This document shows positions 22,690 through 38,838 of a stretch of 64,000 nucleotides of DNA, piece by piece. The notes under the pieces were generated by a model. The model was not told where the DNA came from, ran no database searches, and saw nothing but the letters and a program-made list of their open reading frames with translations. The stretch is from Zygnema cylindricum. Lineage: Eukaryota > Streptophyta > Zygnematophyceae > Zygnematales > Zygnemataceae. A program made the position numbers and the translations under genes. Position 1 is the first letter of the stretch. Each line of letters begins with the position of its first letter. The DNA lies in the NCBI GenBank assembly GCA_037447655.1, contig JBBHKE010002632.1, positions 372,477-436,476 on the forward strand, written 5' to 3'.

Positions 22690-22965
22690 CTTAAAACATA
22701 TTTTTTTCCGTGTACACAAGTCCGATTTCAGATCTAACGGTCGGGATTGAAAGGTAAGATTCTTAGCTCCCAATTAGAGGTCTCAAGTTGAAAATCGGAC
22801 AATTATGTGTTTTAAGTGGCGAATAATTATTAACACCAATAGCGATACACGGTGTACCAATAAAATCGGGACCCTGCTGGTTCCAGAAACCTAAAACTCG
22901 AAGCTCTAGTTCGATATGAAACATTAACGATTCTTGGTGTCTGTACTATTTGCTATCGGTTACTA

Positions 22966-23497
22966 CACCGCAAATCGGTATTACGCCGCAAATCGGTATT
23001 ACGCCGCAAATCGTAATTAGAGTAAAATAAAAATTATTGGGGAAAAAAAAGAAAAAAAATTAGAGTTATTTTTTCTGATTTGTGTAATAGACCATTTTCA
23101 AAAAATGAAATACTCTAATTTATCCAATAACTCTAATTAATCCCCGCTAAATATCTTTACTAAATTAGGTACACGTACACAATCTGACAAAATGTACAGT
23201 TTTACGTCATTATGACGTTTGTACTACGCGGTTTGTGAAAACGCAATTACATGATAACGATTTGTGTTAATTCAGTTTTTGTACCTTTTTAGTGAATAAA
23301 GTTATATTCTAGTTAACAGGGTACAGTTTTGCAAGGTCATATTCTGACCGTACGCCACACTATTTCGAACAGCATTATGTTAGAATAATTAAACGCTAAT
23401 TAAACCTTACCTTAAATAGTATAATGAAAAAATTAGAATCATTTACTCTATTTAACTTGATAGGGTCGAAATTTAGGGCGACCGAATTAGTGTTATT
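22966..23497. mobile_element. mariner-like MITE, long form, right end lost
   Basis: The left end CACCGCAAATCGGTATT is preceded by TA and followed by two more near-copies of the same 18-bp terminal unit, so the terminus is triplicated. The body matches the long-form copies until GACCGAATTAGTGTTATT, after which the right TIR is missing. Confidence 0.55.
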
Positions 23498-24073
23498 TAG
23501 GGTATGGTTACATGAGGAGGTCTCTATAATAATACGGACAACAAAATTTCTGTATTACAGAGGCCTCGGTAACATCGTGTATCATCTGTCAATAAGTTTT
23601 CACATACGTGTTCTGATTTGAGTGACTCCACGTAAGTTGACGATCAAATCTCTAAAATCGTCAAAGATTTGAATACCGACCATTTTCGTATGCAAATCTG
23701 TACTTGCGTACTATTTACGTGTACTTTGCAAGTGTACCGCATCAACGTACTTCAGAGATCTCCTTCACTCTGCTGACTTTCAGGAAAAAACAATATTTCA
23801 TTTCGGCAAAGATTTTACGTTCACCTTGTCCGAAGGCACGTAACTTTGGGCACGTGTGAAAATTTTCATTTTTCATCGACGCACGTGTATATAGTCTAGG
23901 TGTAGCGAATTGACTGGTTCTGTATTGGTGAACCTACCTCCGCGAGGTGCGAGGTGGGTTCACCAATACAGAGGCGTATGGAGCGATTGCTTCGTAGATG
24001 AAGACCAGAATGTAATCGGACGGTCTAAGTCGTTTCCTGGATACTTGGAGAATCGTAATCTTATTTTCTCCAA
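23498..24073. other. spacer, no gene seen
   Basis: Contains an inverted repeat (GTATTGGTGAACC near 23921 against GGTTCACCAATAC near 23955) and GTAC-rich sequence, but no supported gene. Confidence 0.4.
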
Positions 24074-25336
24074 GGGTGACGCTCCATTTGACGAAAAGTG
24101 GGGTTCGTTACTGGTTGCCGTACGTTTTTGTACAGCGCCGTACAGAGCCGTACCATTTTTTTTCTTTTGTCGGACGAAACATCGTTACTGGAAAGCTGTC
24201 AGGAAGCTCCAATGATGTAGGCGTAATTCTTGACCGTTGGATGTTTTACATTTTGAGATCCGCGAAGCAATCGAGCACATCATCTAGTGGGCCCCAACTC
24301 TTCTCAGGAGGAGAGTTGGGGTCCACTAGAACACGTGAAAAGTAAAAAAAATATCTACGTTGTATAAGCGATCACAGGCGTGCACGTCGTACATGCCATG
24401 TGCCTCCTGCCACGTTGAATGCAGGTGACGTGAAAATATCCTCGCACGCGTCGTCTGACATCCGCCGACATTCAAAGTTTGTGGCGACCTTCAAAGTTTG
24501 TCGCGTCTTTTTGCCATTCTGTTTCGACATTTTGATTTCCACTTTCAAAATCAAAATCTAGCCGAAAACTTTATGTACGAATCATTACACCGCGCATCGT
24601 AATTAGTGTCAACGACACTAATTTGGATTCTTAAAATTTTGATTTTTTTCCTCAAATAGGATACATGATTTTAATTTTTCCTTGACGTTAATTAAGGTAC
24701 CGTACAAAATAGCGTAAAGGACGAATTACAATAATATCTAAATAGTGTGGTGTACGGTCGATATCAGACCGTACATTCATGTACCTTTTCAATTGAAAAT
24801 TTTACAAAAAATGAGTTAAATCAGACGCTTACGCATAGGATCGTGCGCTAAAAAAACGTGATTGTTTTGACACGTAAATTAGTCTTACATGTACGGATAT
24901 TTTTATTTCACGACGGCGTACGACTTTTAAATTTTTGTACGGATACTTATATTAATGTATATAGTCGTACGACGAATATTCCATTTTTGCTGTTCCCACA
25001 TTAGCATAAACGCCGAAATTAGAATACACCTTTTTTTTTTGTTTTTTTTAATTCTTAATTAGCGTCAATGACGGTTTATTTACTTCCACACTATTTAAAC
25101 TTTGACACTAATAACGATGCGCGGTGTAATTACCTCCGGTGGTTCAGAAATTTCGTACAGATATTCCGTTTGTAGATTTTTTCAAGATTTTTAGAATCTG
25201 GACTGTAACTTACGTGGCGCCAATCATAATTGAGGAAGGTTTGTTACTGACCCGACACAATGGAGCGGACTTCCAGTAAACGCTGCCAGTAGACTTGTCG
25301 GTACATTTACTGGGACCGCCTAATGGAACGTCACCC
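24074..25336. mobile_element. Harbinger-like MITE with nested mariner MITE
   Basis: Left GGGTGACGCTCCATTTGACG, right CTAATGGAACGTCACCC, outer flanks CAA/TAA (imperfect). The interior matches the copy at 12211, including GACGAAACATCGTTACTGGAA, and has a central palindrome CCCCAACTC...GAGTTGGGG near 24294-24323. Without the insert its length is about 720 bp, like its relatives. Confidence 0.75.
24588..25126. mobile_element. mariner-like MITE, long form, nested
   Basis: CACCGCGCATCGTAATTAG...CTAATAACGATGCGCGGTG, flanked by TA. Sister Harbinger-like copies at 12751 and 47820 show the unfilled site as CATTAACTACCTCC or CATTAATTACCTCC, so the insertion duplicated exactly TA. Confidence 0.85.
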
Positions 25337-25456
25337 TAATGTTGTTTTCAAGAAACTCACGAAAATATAGTACGGCATGGTACGGGCAATTACAAATTTC
25401 TGTATTAAACCTCTTTTCGTCTGATGTAACCGTACTCTAACTACGATTCGCGGTGT

Positions 25457-25656
25457 AGTGTTAATGTTTTTTTTGCCTCTTAAAACATATTTTCTCCGTA
25501 CATACTTGTCCGATTGTGGATCTGACGGTGGCGATTGAAAGTTAAGATTCTTAGCTTCCGATTGGCGGTGTCAAACTGAAAATCGAACAAGTGTGCACGG
25601 AGAAAAGATGTTTTAAGCGGCAAAAAAATTGATAACACTAATAGCGGTACACAGTG
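25457..25656. mobile_element. mariner-like MITE, short form, left end truncated
   Basis: The interior is close to the copy at 21705 (TGCCTCTTAAAACATATTTTC, ACTTGTCCGATTGT, TGTTTTAAGCGGC) and the right end is AATAGCGGTACACAGTG followed by TA. The first 20 or so bases are missing; another right-end sequence, CGATTCGCGGTGTA, abuts it. Confidence 0.6.
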
Positions 25657-26930
25657 TACTGTAACATATCCTTCTCTCATGGTTTTGCCCATTCCTCTGT
25701 CCTTGAAAGTTCAAACTGAAAACTTTTTAGGGTTTGCCGGTTTTCTTTCAATTTTTTTTTATTCACTTATGTGAGTGTAAAACCGTCAAAATAGAATATA
25801 TTGTTTAAAATGAAACCATTTTTTTAAGAGGTTTTGTACTTCTGTTTGTCTCTTTCAGAAGTAGTTTATCTTCTCAGCTTGTCAAGTGATTTGAAAGGTT
25901 TTATAATTTAAAACAAAATTTCAATAGGAAATCTATTGAAAGTTTTTGGTTATTCCAATGTAATCGAGTTACTATGCATTAAAATTAATGTGTATAAAAT
26001 CAAACATCTTGAATATTAAGTTTTTGAACTTTGATTAGCGTTTATTCGCTGCTATTTTGTTAAATAAAGTATGTATTTTGTAAACCTTTTGGAAAAAAAA
26101 AAATCTTTGTCTTCTATCAAGTTCACCTTTTAGGTTTTTTTTGTTTTTGTTTTATAAGAAGGGGCAATATTTCAGTTATTCCATCGGCTTTTTTTTTTTT
26201 TCTTGTTTCTTTCCTTGTACTGTATAAAGATGCCAAATTTATGCAATTGAATACACGTTGAAACGTATATCACAAATACTATACTATATATGTGTACCAT
26301 ACTATACTATGTATATACAAATACTATATTCAAAATCAATGCAGAAGTATTTAAAAAGAATTGCAAAGTTTTGCAAATTCAGGAAAGTCGGAAAGTCGAA
26401 TCGCATGGAAGATCCAGGAGAGATTGTTATGTAAAGATTTATATTTGATGCAGCAAAGTAGTTTCAAAATTCAGCAAAAACTGCTTACAATTCTCTAAAA
26501 ATCAACAAGAAAAGTGGTAAAATGATGACGGTTCAGAGGACATACTTCAAATGCGGGAATTGCGGGAATTTATCATTCTTACAAACCTTAATACCAATTT
26601 TAACGTAAATTACGAAACCTAACATGAAACTTAATACCAAACATGATACCTAATATGAAACCTAATATGAATCCTAATATGAAACCGAATATGAAACTTG
26701 TTATGAACTAAAATATCAAAACTTAATATCAAACCTAATATTGAACCTAGTTTCTTTCATTATTGTGATGCAGCGGCGAAATAAAGGCGACGTTGAGGAA
26801 GAATTTGATGCAGAAAATCGCCTGGTCAATCATTACTAGCCTTAATAACAATTACTCGGTGCCGTTTTTTTAGCCCCCTGACCATAAATTAGCGTGTATG
26901 ATACTATAATTTTTTCTTCTTAACTTTCAG
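25657..26930. other. AT-rich region upstream of MBD4-like gene
   Basis: No coding exon could be supported. Short tandem units of AACCTAATATGA type lie at 26600-26760. A good acceptor-like site CTTAACTTTCAG ends at 26930, but the frame after it stops immediately. Promoter and first exon(s) of the downstream gene may lie here or outside the window. Confidence 0.4.
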
Positions 26931-27067
26931 TTGCTAAGCGGTTGGAAATTGTCCCCGTGGCTCGGACCTAAATTACAATCCATACCACTACAATAAACAT
27001 CTCACTATATATTTTTTAAAGGATATTATATATACATTTTCAATCCTCTTATCGTTTCACGGTTTAG

Positions 27068-27300
27068 TTGAAGAAGGAAAACCCATGGGAGTCCACACCA
27101 TAATTAGTGTGGAGAGAGCTAAAGCGCAACTGGAAGCAGCCTTAGCCAAAAAAACTACATTGGAGTTAAAATCTACATTGGAAAAAAAACTTAAGAAACA
27201 AACGAGAAAGAAAAAGCCGGAAAACAATAGGAGGAAAAGAGAGTCTTGTAAGGTTTCAGTAGCTGCAGCGGATGAACAATGGGATTTTAACAAAGAGGGG
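27068..27300 (+). CDS. candidate N-terminal exon of MBD4-like gene
   Basis: The frame from 27070 is open (EEGKPMGVHTIISVERAKAQ), lysine/glutamate-rich and charged, with an acceptor-like TTTAG ending at 27067 and a donor-like GT at 27301 just before a purine repeat. An ATG at 27085 could be the start. I find no MBD fold in it. Its link to the downstream exons is inferred from orientation and spacing only, and the frame changes across the purine tract. Confidence 0.4.
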
Positions 27301-27448
27301 GTAGGGGGAGAGAGAGAGCGAGAGGGAGAGGGAGGGAGAGAGGGGAAAAAAGAGAGAGAGGGGAAAAAAGAGAGAGAGGAAAAGGGAAAGGGAAAGGAAG
27401 AGGAAGGGAAAGAGAAAGGGTGAGGGAGAGGGAGAGGGAGAGAGTGGG

Positions 27449-31086
<3,638 letters not shown>

Positions 31087-31097
31087 TTAACTGGTCT

Positions 31098-31290
31098 GTT
31101 AAACTGATCCGTCAAACTGAACTGAACTGAACTGATCTGAATTTAACTGATACGGTCTTTACTGAACTGGTTATTACTGAACCGGTTTTTACTGAACCCG
31201 TTTTACTGATACTGATCCAGTTTTTACTGAACCCGTTTTTACTGATCCATTTTTTACTGATTTGGTTTTTTACTGATCCGCTTTTTTGTT
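31098..31290. repeat. ACTGA-type short repeats after stop codon
   Basis: Tandem units such as TTTTTACTGAACCCG directly 3' of the MBD4-like stop codon, probably in the 3' UTR. Confidence 0.7.
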
Positions 31291-31376
31291 TATTTTTTGA
31301 AATAACGAAAAGTTTCTTTACGATTTTTTTTGAAAGTTTTCATCTCTCGAATCTTGATGGTTGAGAGTAGAGTCTT

Positions 31377-31512
31377 GCGGAGGAGAGGAGAGGAGAGAGG
31401 CAGAGAAGGAGAGGGGAGAGAGAAGTGAGGGAGTGAGGGAGAGGGATAGGGAGAGAGGGGATGAGAAAGAGAAGAGTGCGAAAGAGGGAGAGGGGGAAAG
31501 AGAGGAGAGGGT
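31377..31512. repeat. GA-rich purine tract
   Basis: GAGAGG repeats downstream of the gene; a possible poly(A) signal AATAAAA follows near 31668. Confidence 0.8.
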
Positions 31513-31867
31513 CAGAGATGTGGATTTTTCCGCTAAATGTATAGTTACTCCGAGGCAAAATAGTGACCAATCGTCACAATCCCTGTTCAGTTCCCTCTTA
31601 TTTTTTCCTCAAAACTTGCAGTCTAGTGCTCATAAAGCTGGTGTATTTTAGAGTTAAAAATGCGTAATAATAAAACCATCCCTTTGGGGATGATTTTTGT
31701 TACAATTTTGTTACAATTTTGGACCAGTCGAAACAATATATGTTTTTTTTTTGTTTCTTCCCATTGATTTGAAGTGTTTCGGCATTGGTAGGCAACGGCT
31801 TTTGAACAAAAAGAAAAGTTATTTTTCTTTTTTCTTTGTTCTTTTTAACCATAACGATTTGTAATTA

Positions 31868-31900
31868 TCTATATTACTAAACGCGAAGCATCCATGCATC
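31868..31900 (+). mobile_element. candidate Helitron 5' terminus
   Basis: TCTATATTACTAAA, preceded by A, matches the plant Helitron 5' consensus as I remember it (TCTMTAYTAMYHNW). No matching 3' hairpin plus CTRR end was identified, so this is only a candidate. Confidence 0.3.
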
Positions 31901-32040
31901 TTTCTGTCTGTTCGCAAGTCAGTTTATTTTTTTGTCGGGCAGTCAGTTTTATTTTACAAGCTTTATTTTACCCTGCAGCCAGTTTTATTTTACCTGGCAG
32001 GCAGATTTTTTTTTTTGCTCATAGCATGTGAAGTGTACTA

Positions 32041-32242
32041 CACTGCTAATCGTTATTAGTGTTGAAGTTTTTTTTGCGACTTTTCTTCCTGCACACTTGT
32101 CGGATTGTCAATCGGAGGCCGCCTATAGGAAGCTGAGAATCTTACCTTCCAATAGCAGCCATATGATTAAAGTTCCGACAAGTGTGCATGGAGAAAAGAT
32201 GATTTTAAGTGGCGAAAAACGTTTAACACCAATAATGATTAG
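32041..32242. mobile_element. mariner-like MITE, short form
   Basis: Left end CACTGCTAATCGTTATTAG after TA. The interior GCACACTTGTCGGATTGTCAA ... GACAAGTGTGCATGGAGAA is itself an inverted repeat. The right end AACACCAATAATGATTAG is decayed. Confidence 0.65.
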
Positions 32243-32309
32243 TTTGATGAGATGTGTTTTTACAAGCTTGCGCTGGGTGGATACACGATTCGATAAGATG
32301 TGTATTTAT

Positions 32310-32412
32310 TCTCCTCACTCTCCCTCTCTCCCTCTCCCCCTCTCCTCCTCTCTCCCTCTCCCTCTCACCCTCCCTTTCCCACTCCCCCCCCCCTCCCCCT
32401 TCCCCTTCCCCC
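32310..32412. repeat. CT/CCCT microsatellite
   Basis: Pyrimidine-rich repeats just upstream of the duplicated segment. Confidence 0.85.
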
Positions 32413-32981
32413 TGTCCAGCCAATAGAGTTATGTGTACCCTCCCCCTATGGCCATTGTGAAGGCCCGACTATCCAGGAAGCCTGAAGCCTTTCCCCCTTT
32501 ATTTTTTTGCTTCCCCGTTTTCCCTCCACATTTTATAGGAAGGGAGAGAGTATAGGCAGGGAGAGAGTAGAGAGAGGGCGTTTCCCCTTTTAGTTCGTTG
32601 CTTCCCCATTTTCCCTCCACACTTTATAGGGAGGGAGAGATCAGAGAGACGGAGTCCCCCCTCCAATCCTTCCCCATGGTCCATTTCCTGAATTGCCGCA
32701 TGGGTCTTGAAGGGCGGTTTTACTCTCCTCTTGGAAAGGAAAAACCGCCGTATCTGTTACCCAAATACCTGTTATGTCACCCAAAAACCCTAAAAAGTCT
32801 CCACAACACGGATCCCCACTAGGAAATCTGTCAACGACTACAGGTTTTATGAAGATTTATGGCTTCTCGAACTGAACCACTCTTCCTCCTATGTCCCTAG
32901 AACATTCTCACCCTTAGCCCTAAGAAGTCCCTGGAAGCGTGGAAGCGTGGGAAGGAGCCGGAAGTAAAAATGCATTTGAAG

Positions 32982-33138
<157 letters not shown>

Positions 33139-33752
33139 AAGTTTATATATATATATTGTATTTCTTTAAATGTTTAATTCTAAGCAGTAGCTGATGTAGA
33201 ACTGTTTTTTTTTTTAAGTCATCGACATTCAAAAAGAAAAAAAAAAAGTGTCATCGCCATAACAAAGAAATGATGAAAGAGGCACACAAGAAGAGATGTG
33301 GACTTTTTAAAATTCTCTTGAATTGAAGTCCCTGGAAACCTTCAAGCATCGTTGCCTTTTGCGAAATGCTCCACTCTTAAAAAAATCTTTAAAAACTCTT
33401 AAAAATTGTTTCCCTCGTGTGATCGTCTAAGTCCTCGCACCAATAGGGAATTTCCGCGGAATTCCGTATTCCCGGGAGCGTTTCAAAGGGAAAAAAATAG
33501 TAATTTGTCGAAAGAGGGAGTTCGTTTCGCAAAAGAAATGAAGCTTTCGGCGAGAGAGAGGGTGGGAGTAGCTAAGGAGAAGAGGTTGAACGAGGAGATA
33601 CATTTGGAGAGAGAGAGAGAGAGGAGGAGGACGAGGAGAGACAATATGGTTTCACAACCTTCCGGATGACAAATTTGTTCGCGACCATCTGAGGGATGCA
33701 TGGCTTTGCGACCATCTAGTTAACTTTTAGTTTCATACCTCCATATATACCC

Positions 33753-33857
<105 letters not shown>

Positions 33858-34806
33858 ATATGATGTATGATGTATGATGTATGGTTTTGCGACCTCCAAA
33901 AGTTTCCTTCCAAGTTGTACTCCAATCTCGGGGCGCTCCAATTGGTGCTAATTTCCTGTCCCGATATATATTATGTCGAATCCGAATTAAATATTTTTAA
34001 GTCACTATGTTATCCACTTTCTATGTCTTACATCCAAAGCTTACATGTAGTATTTACATCCGATATGCAATCATTTCATTTAAATTCAATTGAAGCATTT
34101 GTTTCTTTTTCGTTTTGTTTTTCAAAAAATGTCGACATCGATTGTTGAACAAGTAACGCAAAATTTGGTGCGCCTGTCAGATTGCCAATTTCGTTGTCAC
34201 GACGGGATCAGTTTAGTGCGTAAAATCGAAGAAGAAAAATTTTCCCTTTAATTTTTAATCCTTCACAGTGCGCTAAACCGTCAGACTCCGTACATATATC
34301 GCTGTGGCGATCCGACGGTTAGAAAATGTCCGCACGAACATTCTCGGGATTTTGCATTAACTTCCCGACCACCGCCAATTAACGCCGTTTTGCCCATCAT
34401 AGAAAACCTTGTCTGGGAACATGCGTCGAAAATCAACTAAGAAGATTTTCTTACAATATGTTTTCGCCGGTAAAGTATGTAGCAATATAGGTTGGATGTT
34501 GAAAATCCGCTTCAATTGTAGCCCATTCAACTGAAGTAATGTATATGTTTCTTTCGACCTTTATATCCCATCTAGTTGACTAACCTATTTAGAAGCTAAA
34601 CTGATGACATTAAAAAAAACCTACAAGTAACGTAAAGCTAAGTTCAAAAAGTACGGTTTACAATACATATGAGACGGTTAAAGTACACACGTGCAACTTG
34701 CCATATGTATTGCTTTGGACGTATCCGGTTTCAAACTCGACCCCAAAGCTAGGCCCATAAAGGGGCCCTTCTGTTTTATATAAATGCAATAACCCGGTAT
34801 CACCCA

Positions 34807-35044
34807 CACCGCTAATCGTCGATTAGTGATAAAGATTTGTTAAGCCACTTAAAGCATCTTTTCGATCGTGCACACTTGTCCGAATTGTCAATTTGAGACC
34901 GGACAATCGAAATTTTTCTGAGAATCATGACCTGTTTTTTATCGCAACTGTCAGACAATCCGACGATGTGACGTACGGAGATCAAAGTAGCGTTCTTAAG
35001 TGGATCACATGAAAAGCCCATAACATTAATAACGGTTAGCGGTG
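34807..35044. mobile_element. mariner-like MITE in duplication copy 1
   Basis: CACCGCTAATCGTCGATTAG to AATAACGGTTAGCGGTG, followed by TA. Short form, at the same place in all three duplicated copies, so it predates duplication. Confidence 0.7.
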
Positions 35045-35151
35045 TAGTGTGCGTGAGAAGGAAAAGGGTGGTTATATACTTAATCCAAAACAAATTTTGA
35101 AATGAAAATAAAGATAATATATGATATTAGGAAATTATTTCAGGAAGGTAT

Positions 35152-35452
35152 TAGCGTCTGCAATTTTGAAGGCCACACTAAATAAAGCCTCAGATTGACC
35201 AACCAGGTTGCCTGTCCGCGTTTTTTTTTTTTCCGGGTTTTCTTTCCGGCGGAATGTCATCCTACGCCGCGTCAGTTCGCTAAAAAAATTCGTCAGGTGG
35301 CGTGCGCTGTACTATGATCATATGCCATATTCGTACGATCGTACAAGAGTGTCCGCAACGCACACCCATACAATATGCCTACTCTACGCGAGTTTAGTGC
35401 CAAGTTTTGTGCGCCTACCAAAGGCCTACCATAAAAACGCCTACTTTTGAAC
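35152..35452. other. unique spacer between duplicated segments
   Basis: GTAC- and CG-containing sequence, a T14 run near 35221, no gene seen. Confidence 0.4.
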
Positions 35453-35800
35453 TATGCTTTGGACGTATCCTGTTTCAAACTCGACCCCAAAGCTATCCCT
35501 AAAGGGGCCCTTCTGTTTTATATAAATGCAATCACCCGGTATCACTACACCGCTAATCGTTATTAGTGCTAAAGATTTGATGAGAATCATACCTTTCAAT
35601 CGCAACTGTCAAACCCACAATCCGACATATGTGTACGGAGAAAAGATGTTTTAAGTGGCCAAAAAACTTTAACATTAATAACGGTTAGCGGTGTAGTGTG
35701 CGTGAGAAGGAAAAGGGTGGTTATATACTTAATCCAAAACAACTTTTGAAATGAAAATAAAGATAATATATGATATTAGGAAATAATTTCAGGAAGGTAT
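35453..35800. repeat. segmental duplication, partial third copy
   Basis: Matches only the tail of copies 1 and 2, from TGCTTTGGACGTATCC to CAGGAAGGTATC. Confidence 0.85.
35548..35693. mobile_element. mariner-like MITE, internally deleted
   Basis: Ends CACCGCTAATCGTTATTAG and AATAACGGTTAGCGGTG with TA flanks; only 146 bp because the first half of the interior is missing. Confidence 0.7.
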
Positions 35801-35802
35801 CA

Positions 35803-36468
35803 AACCTCTTTAAACTAAAGAACTATAAGTTTTGTACGGAAATATTAAACCGCACGAAACGAAATAAACTTTGTGCACTATAATAAAACGAACCGGCGTA
35901 AAAATATCAATTGAAATTAAATGAAAAAAATACGCGTCGTCACGCGCGACGAAATCAAGCCACACTATCTACGATTCAACATTCTTACATTGACAGCAAA
36001 ATTTTGTTTCGTGCGTTTTAAAATTTCCGTGCAAAACTTACAGTACTGTGGTTCAGTTTAGTTTAAAGAGGTTTTGTTTCAATTTGTGTCTAAGTTCAAT
36101 GTAACGCTTAGCCGATTCAATTTCAATTTTGCGGCTAAATGCTCTCACCGTGGAACTCACACAACGACAAAAAGTGACTGTCTTCGACCATTTAATTTAC
36201 ATGTGGTTGCCGCAGTTTTGCTACCGTAAACGTTCGCCGGCCGTGTGAATTGCTAATTTTATTATGACGGTCGACGTCCGCAAACGCGACAAAACTTTAA
36301 GCGGTTGAAACAATATTTTGAAAGTCAAAGTTGTCAAACCGGTTGACGTTCAAATTTGTACTCAACGGTACTTTATTTGTACCAATATGTACTTAAAACG
36401 TACAATTTTTGACAAAGTGACGTAAGTGACTGTGCGCAACCAAAACAGTCACTGTCATGATCAATTCC
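35803..36468. mobile_element. foldback element, left arm truncated
   Basis: Starts within the left arm at AAACCTCTTTAAACTAAAG, then the shared centre and the full right arm to GTCACTGTCATGATCAATTCC, matching 45838-46503. The outer 400 bp of the left arm is absent. The element ends exactly where duplication copy 2 begins. Confidence 0.8.
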
Positions 36469-38838
36469 TTGATTTTTTTACTTCCCCATTTTCCCTCCAC
36501 ACTTTATAGGGAGGGAGAGAGTATAGGCAGGGAGAGAGTAGAGAGATGGCGTTTCCCCTTTTAGTTCGTTGCTTCTCCATTTTCCCTCCACAATTTATAT
36601 GGAGGGAGAGATCAGCGAGACGGAGTCCCCCCTTCCAATCTTTCCCCATGGTCCATTTCCTGAATTGCTGCAAGGGTCTTGAAGGGCGGTTTTACTCTCC
36701 TCTTGGAAAGGAAAAACCGCCGTTTGTGTTACCCTAGTACTTGTTATGTCACTCAAAACCCTAAAAAGGCTCAACAACACGGATCCCCACTAGGAAATCT
36801 GTCAACGACTACAGGGCTTATGAAAATTTATGGCTCCTCGAACTGAACCACTCTTCCTCCTTTGTCCCTAGAACATTCTCACCCTTAGCCCTAAGAAGTC
36901 ATTGGAAGCGTGGGAAGGAGCCGAAAGTAAAGTTGCATTTGAAGTTTACATATATAGTTTTTCTTTAAATGTTTAATTGTAAGCGACAACGGTTGTAGAA
37001 CTGTTTTTTTCTTTAAGTCATCGACATTCAAAAAGAAAGAAAAAAAGTGTCATTGCCATAACAAAGAAATGATGAAAGAGGCACACAAGAAGAGATGTGG
37101 ATTTTTTAAAATTCTCTTGAATTGAAGTCCCTGGAAACCTTCAAGCATCGTTGCCTTTTGCGAAATGCTCCACTCTTAAAAAAATCTTAAAAAACTCTTA
37201 AAAATTGTTTCCCTCGTGTGATCGTCTAAGTCCTCGCACCAATAGGGAATTTCCGCGGAATTCCGTATTCCCGGGAGCGTTTCAAAGGGAAAAAAATAGT
37301 AATTTGTCGAAAGAGAGAGTTCGTTTCGCAAAAGAAATGAAGCTTTCGGCGAAAGAGAGGGTGGGAGTAACTAAGGAGAAGAGGTTGAACGAGGAGATAC
37401 ATTTGGAGAGAGAGAGAGAGAGAGGAGGAGGACGAGGAGAGACAATATGGTTTCACAACCTTCCGGATGACAAATTTGTTTGCGATCATCCGAGGGATGC
37501 ATGGCTTTGCGACCATCTAGTTAACATTTAGTTTCATACCTCCATATATACCCATATACTCATATATATACCCCATATACCCATATCTATGACGTATGGT
37601 TTTGCGACCTCCAAAAGTTTCCTTCCAAGTTGTACTCCAATCTCGGGGCGCTCCAATTGGTGCTAATTTCCTGTCCCGATATATATTATGTCGAATCCGA
37701 ATTAAATATTTTTAAGTCACTATGTTATCCACTTTCTATGTCTTACATCCAAAGCTTACATGTAGTATTTACATCCGATATGCAATCATTTCATTTAAAT
37801 TCAATTGAAGCATTTGTTTCTTTTTCGTTTTGTTTTTCAAAAAATGTCGACATCGATTGTTGAACAAGTAACGCAAAATTTGGTGCGCCTGTCAGATTGC
37901 CAATTTCATTGTCACGACGGGATCAGTTTAGTGCGTAAAATCGAAGAAGAAGATTTTTCCCTTTTTTTTTGAATCCTTCACAGTGCGCTAAACCGTCAGA
38001 CTCCGTACCTATATCGCTGCGGCGATCCAACGGTTAGAAAATGTCAGCACGAACATTCTCGGGATTTTGCATTAACTTCCCGACCACCGCCAATTACCGC
38101 TGTTTTGCCCGTCATAGAAAACCTTATCTGGGAACATGCGTCGAAAATCAACTAAGAAGATTTTCTTACAATATGTTTTCGCCGGTAAAGTATGTAGCAA
38201 TATAGGTTGGATGTTGAAAATCCGCTTCAATTGTAGCCCATTCAACTGAAGTAATGTATATGTTTCTTTCGACCTTTATATCCCATCTAGTTGACTAACC
38301 TATTTAGAAGCTAAACTGATGACATTAAAAAAAACCTACAAGTAACGTAAAGCTAAGTTCAAAAAGTACGGTTTACAATACATATGAGACGGTTAAAGTA
38401 CACACGTGCAGCTTGCCATATGTATTGCTTTGGACGTATCCGGTTTCAAACTCGACCCCAAAGCTATCCCTAAAGGGGCCCTTCTGTTTTATATAAATGC
38501 AATAACCCGGTATCACTACACCGCTAATCGTTATTAGTGATAAAGATTTGTTCGCCACTTAAAGCATCTTTTCTTCGTGCACACTTGTCCGATTGTCAAT
38601 TTGAGACCGCCAATCGAAAGCTGAGAATCATACCTTTCAATCGCAACTGTCAGACAATCCGACATGTGTGTACGGAGAAAATATGTTTTAAGTGGCCAAA
38701 AAACTTTAACATTAATAACGGTTAGCGGTGTAGTGTGCGTGAGAAGGAAAAGGGTGGTTATATACTTAATCCAAAACAAATTTTGAAATGAAAATAAAGA
38801 TAATATATGATATTAGGAAATAATTTCAGGAAGGTATC
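36467..38838. repeat. segmental duplication, copy 2
   Basis: Starts TTGATTTTTTTACTTCCCC and ends CAGGAAGGTATC. It lacks both long TA arrays of copy 1 and is therefore about 280 bp shorter. Confidence 0.88.
38519..38730. mobile_element. mariner-like MITE in duplication copy 2
   Basis: CACCGCTAATCGTTATTAG to AATAACGGTTAGCGGTG with TA flanks, 212 bp, the best-preserved short form. The interior contains ACACTTGTCCGATTGTCAA. Confidence 0.8.

Larger units (their letters stand above)
21705..22854. mobile_element. mariner-like MITE, short form, split by hAT
   Basis: Left end CATCGTGAATCGCTATCAG, right end CAATAGCGATACACGGTG, TA on both sides. Without the inserted hAT element (and one target copy) it is about 204 bp, like the other short-form copies. 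The related copy at 25457-25656 shows the uninterrupted interior CCTCTTAAAACATATTTTCTC. Confidence 0.75.

Noticed and set aside
26931-27067. Extra MBD4-like exon after the acceptor at 26930
   Set aside because: The frame continuous with 27085 has a stop (TAA at 26935) immediately after that acceptor.
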